NCBI GenBank assembly: GCA_963971285.1
Contig: OZ020246.1
Location: 12,569,217-12,633,216 of the forward strand
Origin: Astropecten irregularis
Taxonomy: Eukaryota; Echinodermata; Asteroidea; Paxillosida; Astropectinidae
DNA: 64,000 nucleotides
Direction of reading: 5' to 3'
In this document: positions 56,609 through 64,000 of the stretch, piece after piece
How the letters are laid out: every line of letters begins with the position of its first letter
How positions within the stretch are numbered: position 1 is the first letter of the stretch
Notes under the pieces: generated by a model
What the model saw: only the letters and a program-made list of their open reading frames with translations
Told to the model about the DNA's origin: nothing
The model's database searches: none
Translations under genes and position numbers: made by a program

Positions 56609-57900
56609 ATCGAAGATGACATCATTATGACTTCATCAATAATTGATCCAAGCGAGAGACCTCACGCCCCCACCCCCCATGCACACACCCACACATTTCA
56701 ATATAGTAGGAATCATTTTTTAGAATGAAAGTCTCATTCAACATCTCTGTTGACTCTATGAAAGTTTCCAAAGACAATTAATTTGATTTGAAGACCCCAG
56801 CTTGTAATAGCTTGCATGGTTTCATTGGAGAGTTCATTTTAATTGTTAAGGCCAAATTTTATCAATTTTCTTCTTCCCCATCTAAGTATTTTTTTTAATT
56901 ATTGATGCAAAGGTCGTATCATACTTCGGTAGCATATACCGAAACAGAAATCTGCAAGGTTTACTTATAACTTGCAGGGTATAAAGATGGTGTTGGTAGA
57001 AACGTAGTGTTATAAAAACTTATAATTTTTCTGCCTGAACTTGTATTTATCCAGTGACTAAAATGATTTTTGATCTTTTGAAGATTAAAAGTGGAAAAAA
57101 TTAAAAGCGATACAAAAATGATAAAAAAAAATACTGTGGCCGTTTTTCATTGTTTTTTTCAAAAGTGGGCACCGTATGTGACTGAAACTTTTACAGATGA
57201 CTGTTTTTTGCATCTTTTTTGATATTTTTGCCCATAAATCTGCATTTCTTTGACAAAAACCTAAGTCTGATATTACCTTTAAGTATTCGTATAATTATTG
57301 ATCCTATCGTTTGTTTATTTGTGTGTGATTTATTTGTTTTATAAGTTGAATTGGCAGCATATTAGAAATAATTGGCACTGCTGATCCTATACTGCTATAA
57401 TTATATTCTGAAGTAAAAACGACCTAAACGGATAGCGAACATCCGACGCATGAGGGCGCTATTGTTGTAAACACACACGCATTTACGAGAGACCATACAT
57501 GTGTACATCAGCCGGTTGCTGCATTGAACGATTTGAGGAGATTTTTGTCTGCTTTCCTGCCCGAGTCCTAAGCAGAAGAGGCATTTTCCAGGTGAGTCTT
57601 GGTCTGAGGTTTACTAGAGATTATCTTAAATACACGTTTAGCTCAAAACGAGGTCTTTTTGTGGCTTTTTTTTACAGCAAATTTTAAATGCAACTTCAAC
57701 TTACAAGAATTGCACTGACGACCATCATTTGTGCACAACTCTATGGAACCAGCAGAGGGCGTTTTGAGATAAATTGCTGCTGCTGCATTCAAAGTGTATC
57801 ATTGTAGGTAAAAAAAAATGGCATTACCTCAGTTTAGTACACTCAGGTTAGCTGGTACCGAGACCCAGTTGTATTTAGGTAAGTTAGTTTACTGTAGAAG
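56609..57900. repeat. Segmental duplication block 2, copy B
   Basis: Collinear with 23764-25308 but lacking the 254-bp MITE. It contains a second dispersed-repeat member (57050-57290) and the exon-like stretch at 57496-57591. It is separated from block 1 copy B by about 9 kb, whereas the A copies of blocks 1 and 2 are adjacent. Confidence 0.93.
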
Positions 57901-58375
57901 TAGCTGCAGTAACTGTAGCCTAATATAATATTACTCCTGACGTTGTTGTCGTATATAGCCTAGGGCTACAGGAAGATATATATGGAAATCATCTGTTGAG
58001 AATTCACCACCCCTAAAATGACTGTTATTCAGCGATCTGTGGCATAATGACTCACCCTGGTGTTCCTGATGCCGTGAAGAAGCATTCAGAAGAAACAAAA
58101 TTCAATTCCCATTTCGGATTTCAACAAAACGAGCAATTTTCGGCCCAAATCTCAGTACATACAAAAATGACTTGGATTCTGAGTCAAATTTCCCACAGTG
58201 CTTTGCGAAATAATATAATGAAATACATAAGAATTTAACTCTACCCTAGTACCCTGTCCAGTCTACATTTCATTTACGTGCAATGGAGCGAACGGCACCA
58301 GTCTACTCCCTGATCTACACGTGCAGAATTCTCCATCTCGAGAATACTGCAGCTACTGTAGAAGCTAGGTACCAG
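57901..58375. other. No gene seen
   Basis: Unique sequence between block 2 copy B and the inverted duplication. A 63-codon frame from 58047 and a 93-codon frame from 58283 show no recognisable features; the latter runs into the inverted-repeat arm. Confidence 0.4.
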
Positions 58376-58418
58376 CTAGTTGCGATGATCGTAACCCTAG
58401 GTCTGACATGGGGACAGG

Positions 58419-58485
58419 GCCCGATGAACAGGGATAATAATAATGTACAGCGCTTTGATCTTCTTGGAAAGGCGCTTTATTATTA
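58419..58485. mobile_element. Small insertion with AATAATAATGTACAGCGC motif
   Basis: The sequence AATAATAATGTACAGCGCTT, GATCTTCTTGGAAAGGCGC, TTTATTATTA is absent from the right arm. AT-rich trinucleotide runs around paired GCGC motifs are typical of short elements in marine animal genomes. Complementary ends (AATAATAA and TTATTATT) could fold. Confidence 0.6.
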
Positions 58486-58695
58486 CCTTAGGGTTACGAC
58501 ACTTTGTTGGAAAAAAACGATCGAAACACTTTTTGGCCAACTTGTGAAGTACAATTGTCCTTAATTTTCCACTTTCCAAAATCCTAACACAAAATCTGAC
58601 TACATGGATCTGATTGATACTTATCAATGAGTCATATAAAACCACTTTGAATATCGAAAAATCATTTTCTGCAGAAAAAATGACCCAAAACTTAC

Positions 58696-58759
58696 CGAAG
58701 GTGTCCAGATTCCCTCCGTTCACCCTCAGTCGGCCATTTTGAATAGTGCGCAGTGCCAT
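58696..58759 (-). CDS. First coding exon, left copy (MALRTIQNGR...)
   Basis: Starting at ATG on the minus strand the frame gives MALRTIQNGRLRVNGGNL, then DTF plus one base at donor GTAAGT. The right-arm copy at 60149-60212 has S for G, P for L and A for V at three places. Of five differences in the 64-bp exon, three change the protein. The N-terminus resembles that of animal B-type cyclins (vertebrate cyclin B1 starts MALRVTRNS), but a short stretch like this is weak evidence. The remaining exons would lie to the left; none is recognised. Confidence 0.5.
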
Positions 58760-58837
58760 CTCGACCAAAATACGTCACGCGAAATGTCGTTTTGGCTGTT
58801 TCACCTTTCAAACTCAAACTCATAGCCCTATGGAGGG

Positions 58838-60070
58838 TGTCCCCAGAATAACATGTGCGCTGTTTGTGATATAGCGCGTACGCGCATATCGTATGGAGGA
58901 GGGTTTATTTTAAGTCCACATTGTTTGCCCATGTCAAGCTGCCGCTGACAATTCAATTCTTTCATCATGAACTGAAGGAAATTGCTAAGATTTTCAAACG
59001 ATTTCCTTTACGAATGGTCCCACAAACAGACAAATCAAGTCACAAACTTGGCGCCGACCCAATCCATGATCAAACAGAAATAAAATGTCATCCACCTAAT
59101 ATCATCACAGGTCGTGCAGTGGTCGGAATTAACGGGTGGACTGCAAAATATATCTGGTCATCAATTACACCCAAAATGATCATACCCGGTAGGACAGTGA
59201 GAACATATTCCTAAAAATATCACCGGAATATTCCATCGGAAAAAAACACCATTTCTTACTGCAAATCTGTACCGAGCCGGCCGGCCGGCCGTGAGCCACC
59301 GTCCGTAACGTTGGAACGAACCCGGCCGCGATCCAAAAAGGTAGCCCTTCCGACCGAGCGCAACACTTCATTTCAAGCCCACGGCACGCGTATTGTACTG
59401 ATTGAGACTTTCGCTGGTGCACGTACACAATGTACGTTTGCTTTGAAACTGTAGCTATTACGCACGCGGATACCAGGCTGTCTGTCTCTGCGGTGTGGGC
59501 AATGTTTTTACGTCTTAATTTAATGCAATCGTTGGTCGGTTTCGGAAGGATTTTACGATATATTTTTTTAGATTAAGTATAATTAAGAAAAGAGTGTTTC
59601 TACTTGGCCAATTGAACAAAATAACTGAGTGAAATTCAAGTAACATTTATAATCTGATCAGCCTGCGATTTGCAGTACTTTGGAAGGACGGTAGATCAGA
59701 ATATTTTTTTTCAGATCTCGTAACGATATAACGCATACATATCGTGTATATACACTCCATTTCTTCCTCCATGAACCGTATTTTCGCATGTGTTCGATGT
59801 CGCTGTTGGATGTCGGAAAAAAAATCACGCCGTATACGTTTTTCTTCACCTGTCGTGAGCGGCGAAAAATAAACTTAATTCGGCAGATTCGGCACACGTA
59901 TAGGGTGTTTTGAGGGGGTCTGGTCAATTCTATAACCTGTAATTTTTTAACCCAATACACCGAGCATGCTGTGTGCGGCGCGGCGGCCGTTGCTATGGAG
60001 TATGGACACGCTCACACACTGTATCATGCGATATGCCGTGTATAGCACTGAACAGCGCACGTGATACGAG
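58838..60070. promoter_or_regulatory. CpG-rich spacer between divergent first exons
   Basis: This 1.2-kb spacer is richer in CG dinucleotides than the rest of the window (for example 58855-58895, 59270-59420 with GGCCGGCCGGCCG, and 59960-60065). It separates the two head-to-head exons. It is not itself palindromic. It probably contains two opposite promoters. Open frames here have no recognisable domain. Confidence 0.5.
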
Positions 60071-60089
60071 CCCTCCATAGGGCTGTGAG

Positions 60090-60148
60090 TTTGAGTTTGA
60101 AAGGTGGAACAGCCAAAACGACATTTCGCGTGACGTATTTTGGTCGAG
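60090..60148 (+). promoter_or_regulatory. Proximal promoter / 5' leader of right copy
   Basis: GTTTGAAAGG contains TTTGAA (60096-60101), the CHR element of cell-cycle promoters, 48 bp before the ATG. TTTCGCG and GTGACGTA follow at 60124-60136, resembling E2F and CRE sites. The same motifs are conserved in the left arm. This fits a cell-cycle gene but is only suggestive. Confidence 0.35.
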
Positions 60149-60212
60149 ATGGCACTGCGCACTATTCAAAATAGCCGACCGAGGGCGAACGGAGGGAATC
60201 TAGACACCTTCG
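60149..60212 (+). CDS. First coding exon, right copy (MALRTIQNSR...)
   Basis: Frame MALRTIQNSRPRANGGNL, then DTF plus one base, with donor GTAAGT at 60213. It is 64 bp, the same length as the left copy. The start is chosen because the similarity to B-type cyclin N-termini begins there and the upstream sequence looks like promoter. A downstream exon starting with two bases before a codon is needed; the candidate at 61139 does not have that phase, so the next exon is unresolved. Confidence 0.5.
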
Positions 60213-60467
60213 GTAAGTTTTGGGTCATTTTTCTGCAGAAAATGATCTTTCGATATTCAAAGTGGTTTTATATGACTCATTGATAAGTACCAATCAGATC
60301 CATGTAGTCGGATTTTGTGTTGGGATTTTGGAAAGTGGGAAATTAAGGACAATTGTATTTCACAAGTTGGCCAAAAAGTGTTTCGATCGTTTTTTATTAA
60401 CAAAGTGTCGTAACCCTTAAGGTCCCAGTCCCCATGTCAGACCTAGGGTTACGATCATCGCAACTAG

Positions 60468-61138
60468 GAGTCGACAGTGCATGTGTATACCTGTGTGCAG
60501 TGCAGTTATTGACGTTGCATGCGTGTTGAGTGCCATTTGTTGTGTCTCTGTCCTTATCTAATCTTTGCCTCGGAACTAAAAACACCTGGCAATATTTAGC
60601 TTGCTCACATAAAACAAGGATGCGGCTATCAGCAGTTTGCATGAGGTTTGTTAATCATAGTAACTCTCTTCTTACACTTTCTCTTACTCTTGTAGAACAT
60701 TTGGTGATAGTGTAGGTTAGGCCACCTAAGCAGATAATGGCTTTAATGGTAATATCATAAAGTGGTTTTATCAAAGAAATTACAAATTATGGGCAAAAAC
60801 ATCAAGACAGATACTTAACAGTCTTTTGTGAAAATTTCAGTCCCTTACGGCATGTACGGTGCCCACTTCCTGAGAAAAATACAGCCACTCAATCTGTGAA
60901 CATTTCTGTTTTGGTTTCTTACCAAAGTACATGTATGATACTGCCTTTAAATGCACTGCCAAGTTTCCACAATTGTAACCTCAATATTCAAGATATATAC
61001 CAAGGTTTTTAGGTGACTAACTTTACAAAAGTGGTTTAAGCTACAATTAGTGACCTTAATTACACTATTAGTTTACCATACATTTTCTCCATTGACCGCC
61101 TTCAATTTGTTCTGTATTTCGTTATTCCAGATTGGTAG
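60468..61138. other. No coding signal; dispersed repeat on minus strand
   Basis: 60755-60960 is a reverse-oriented, diverged member of the family at 24185-24420 (TTATGGGCAAAAACATC, CGGTGCCCAC, AAGTACATGTATGATACTGC). The rest is unique. Confidence 0.5.
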
Positions 61139-61223
61139 GCCTTGGGCCAAAAATCCACGAGCTCTTTTGAAGATGAAGACAGTGATAAAGTCCAGGAACT
61201 GCCTCACAAGAAAGATTTGATCA
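61139..61223 (+). CDS. Possible exon of unrecognised gene
   Basis: Between a candidate acceptor (ATTGGTAG, 61138) and donor GTGAGT the frame reads ALGQKSTSSFEDEDS, then DKVQELPHKKDLI. The acidic, charged composition and strong donor look coding. A better acceptor at CCAG (61130) would put TAG in this frame, which weakens the call. I do not recognise the protein. Confidence 0.35.
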
Positions 61224-61255
61224 GTGAGTAGAACCCTTCATTACTCCATTTTCAC

Positions 61256-61404
61256 AATGGGAGACTTTGGAGAATCGGTCTTGAGTCAACAGCGCACGCA
61301 CAAACCATGCTTGCGCAATTGTGAGCATGCGCGTGTTGTATTACATTCTCGTGCGTGCACGTGCGAGTTTGACTTGAAGACCGGTTCTCCAAAAGTCTCC
61401 CATT
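61256..61404. mobile_element. MITE with ~36-bp inverted repeats
   Basis: AATGGGAGACTTTGGAGAAT and the complement of the right end (AATGGGAGACTTTTGGAGAA) continue through CGGTCTT and CAA. The centre is a CG-rich ~75 bp with GCGCACGCAC and GTGCGTGCAC, itself partly palindromic. A similar end (CAATGGGAGACTTTTGACTA) lies at 19118, upstream of the THAP fragment. Confidence 0.78.
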
Positions 61405-61764
61405 TTGACATAACCGGTCGTAGAGGCCTCCAAGGGCTCCAAAGTTGTTAACTGATATAACCACCAAGACAATTTCCAGCCCCTCAAATGAAAGTTACTT
61501 GAAGATTTGTGAATTAATTACTCAGCATGGTGTTAAATGGTGTCATGTATACATGTAGGATAATCGAGAAAAACTACTAATTTTGAGTCTGACTTCCGTA
61601 CGTATGTGTCCGACTATCTACATGTAGCGTGCTTTGTGAGATCCATATTATCACATGTCTTACATAATTCTGAAAGCCCTGTAGCAGTTTCCCTATATCC
61701 TCAAGACTCATTGAGCTAGAGCCTCACAACACACATCTTACAGAATAAGAAGACCTTAAGAAAA
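61405..61764. other. Transition sequence before the second satellite block
   Basis: Unique sequence. I see no gene. Satellite identity begins near ATCATGTGGTCCCCCA. Confidence 0.45.
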
Positions 61765-64000
61765 ATCATGTGGTCCCCCAAAGCAGTTTTGTTCAATTTT
61801 TGCCCAAAAGTGACTTTTTTCAGAAATGCGCGCTATCTTCCTCATAGGTAGCTATGACTACCAGGAACCATTTCGAGCTTGAAAAATGCCAATCAACTTG
61901 TCATGCAAGGATTTTTGTGTAATTTGAGGCCATTTTGTTCGTGACTGAAACTTCAAAAATTTTATGTGGTCCCCCACATGAGTTTTTTTGATTTTTGCCC
62001 AAAAACTGACTTTTTTCAGAAATGCGCGCTATCTTCGTGACTGACACTTCAAAAATTTTATGTGGTCCCCCACATGAGTTTTTTCGATTTTTGCCAAAAA
62101 ACTTACTTTTTCCAGAAATGCGCGCAATTTTCCTCATAGGTCGCTATGACTACCAGGAGCCATTTCGAACAAAAAAATGCCAATCAACTTGTCATGGAAG
62201 GATTTTTGTGTAATTTGAGGCCATTTTGTTCGTGACTGAAACTTCAAAAATTTTATGTGGTCGCCCACATGAGTTTTTTAGATTTTTGCCCCAAAACTGA
62301 CTTTTTTTCAGAAATGCGCGCTATCTTCCTCATAGGTCGCTATGACTACCTGGAACCATTTCGAACAAAAAAATGCCAATCAACTTGTCATGGAAGGATT
62401 TTTGTGTAATTTGAGGCCATTTTGTTCGTGACTGAAAATTCAAAAATTTTATGTGGTCCCCCACATGAGTTTTTTTCGATTTTTGCCCAAAAACTGACTT
62501 TTTTCAGAAATGCGCGCTATCTTCCTCATTGGTCGCTATGACTACCAGGAGCCATTTCGAACAAAAAAATGCCAATCAACTTGTCATGGAAGGATTTTTG
62601 TGTAATTTGAGGCCATTTTGTTCGTGACTGAAACTTCAAAAATTTTATGTGGTCCCCCACATGAGTTTTTTCGATTTTTGCCCCAAAACTGACTTTTTTC
62701 AGAAATGCGCGCTATCTTCCTCATAGGTCGCTATGACTTACCAGGAACCATTTCGAACAAAAAAATGCCAATCAACTTGTCATGGAAGGATTTTTGTGTA
62801 ATTTGAGGCCATTTTGTTCGTGACTGAAACTTCAAAAATTTTATGTGGTCCCCCACATGAGTTTTCTCGATTTTTCCCCCAAAACCCTGACTTTTTTCAG
62901 AAATGCGCGCTATCTTCCTCATAGGTCGGTATGACTACCAGGAACCATTTCGAAAAAAAAAATGCCAAGCAACTTGTCATGCAAGGATTTTTGTGTCATT
63001 TGAGGCCATTTTGTTCGTGACTGAAACTTCAAAAATTGTATGTGGTCCCCCACATGTGTTTTCTTGATTTTTTCCCAAAAACTGACTTTTTTCAGAAATG
63101 CGCGCTATCTTCCTCATAGGTCGCTATGACTACCAGGAACCATTTGGAACAAAAAAATGCCAAGCAACTTCTCTTGCAAGGATTTTTTTGTCATTTGAGG
63201 CCATTTTGTTCGTGACTGAAACTTCAAAAATTTTATGTGGTCCCCCACATGATTTTTTTGATTTTTGCCCAAAAACTGACTTTTTTCAGAAATGCGCGCT
63301 ATCTTCCTCATAGGTCGCTATGACTACCAGGAACCATTTCGAACAAAACAATGCCAATCAACTTGTCATGGAAGGATATTTGTGTAATTTGAGGCCATTT
63401 TGTTCGTGACTGAAACTTCAAAAATTTTATGTGGTCCCCCACATGATTTTTTTCGATTTTTGCCCCAAAACTGACTTTTTTCAGAAATGCGCGCTATCTT
63501 CCTCATAGGTCGCTATGACTACCAGGAACCATTTCGAACAAAAAAATGCCAATCAACTTGTCATGCAAGGATTTTTGTGTAATTTGAGGCCATTTTTTTC
63601 GTGACTAAAACTTCAAAAATTGTATGTGGTCCCCCACATGAGTTTTTTCGATTTTTGCCCAAAAACTGACTTTTTTCAGAAATGCGAGCTATCTTTCTCA
63701 TAGGTTGCTATGACTACCAGGAACCATTTCGAACAAAAAAATGCCAATCAACTTGTCATGCAAGGATTTTTGTGTAATTTGAGGCCATTTTGTTCGCTAC
63801 TGAAACATCAAAAATTTTATGTGGTCCCCCACATGAGTTTTTTTCGATTTTTGCCCAAAAACTGACTTTTTTCAGAAATGCGCGCTATCTTCCTCATAGG
63901 TCGCTATGACTACCAGGAACCATTTCCAACAAAAAAATGCCAATAACTTTGTCATGCAAGGATTTTTGTTTAATTTGAGGCCATTTTGTTCGTGACTGAA
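61765..64000. repeat. 195-bp satellite array, second block (about 11.5 monomers)
   Basis: Same monomer and orientation as 1-13400 but more diverse (GTCATGCAAGG variants, CACATGTGTT, TTCGCTACTG, GAGCTATC). The first two monomers are the most degraded, and one is shortened where CTATCTTCGTGACTGACAC skips part of the unit, as expected at an array edge. The array runs off the right end of the window. Confidence 0.97.

Larger units (their letters stand above)
58376..58837 (-). repeat. Inverted duplication, left arm
   Basis: This arm is the reverse complement of 60071-60467 over its whole length except for an extra ~65 bp (about 58419-58485). It holds part of the first intron, the first coding exon and its proximal promoter, pointing leftwards. 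Confidence 0.93.
60071..60467 (+). repeat. Inverted duplication, right arm
   Basis: Mirror image of 58376-58837 without the 65-bp insertion. It extends from CCCTCCATAGGGCT through the exon and intron to CGCAACTAG. Confidence 0.93.

Noticed and set aside
58397-58768. 123-codon minus frame through the duplicated exon
   Set aside because: Only the first 21 codons are exon; the rest reads through the GTAAGT donor into intron.
61139-61223. Second exon of the MALRTIQN gene
   Set aside because: The phase does not match the single base left at 60212, so I list it only as a separate possible exon.

Overview
This window is animal genomic DNA: AT-rich, full of satellites and transposon remnants, with coding sequence only in short exons bounded by GT/AG splice sites. 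The content points to a marine invertebrate deuterostome. An echinoderm is my best guess, from exon families (SRCR, MTF1, neutral sphingomyelinase), tRNA-derived SINE remnants and many small inverted-repeat transposons; a hemichordate or amphioxus cannot be excluded. No bacterial or viral operon is present.

Layout. 1-13400 is a 195-bp satellite array, and the same satellite returns at 61765-64000. 13401-15478 and 26158-43486 are two blocks of a complex tandem array. Each unit joins a hydroxymethylbilane synthase (HMBS) exon with a shared stop codon to a 550- or 790-bp element with ~62-bp terminal inverted repeats and to a 53-bp minisatellite. 15907-20582 holds five exons of the metal-responsive transcription factor MTF1 (last zinc finger to C-terminal cysteine cluster), broken by one stop and two frameshifts, with several MITEs, a SINE and a THAP fragment in its introns. 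The MTF1 last exon, a downstream SRCR exon and an ATCGAT minisatellite (19828-23762) are duplicated at 43487-47617. The sequence after the first copy (23764-25308) has its duplicate about 9 kb further on, at 56609-57900. Those 9 kb hold a dead Ty3/gypsy retrotransposon with an intact integrase core (48347-50265, minus), a CATCTCR heptamer array, two exons of a neutral sphingomyelinase, more MITEs and a LINE remnant.

58376-60467 is an inverted duplication of a first coding exon (start MALRTIQN) with divergent promoters around a CpG-rich spacer. The N-terminus resembles B-type cyclins, but this is tentative. Most long open frames in the window are by-products of tandem repeats. The recognisable host-gene pieces do not form one pathway: they are fragments of unrelated genes (heme synthesis, metal response, scavenger receptor, sphingolipid turnover) brought together by duplication and repeat expansion. 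Homology calls come from recalled family motifs; no search was run.
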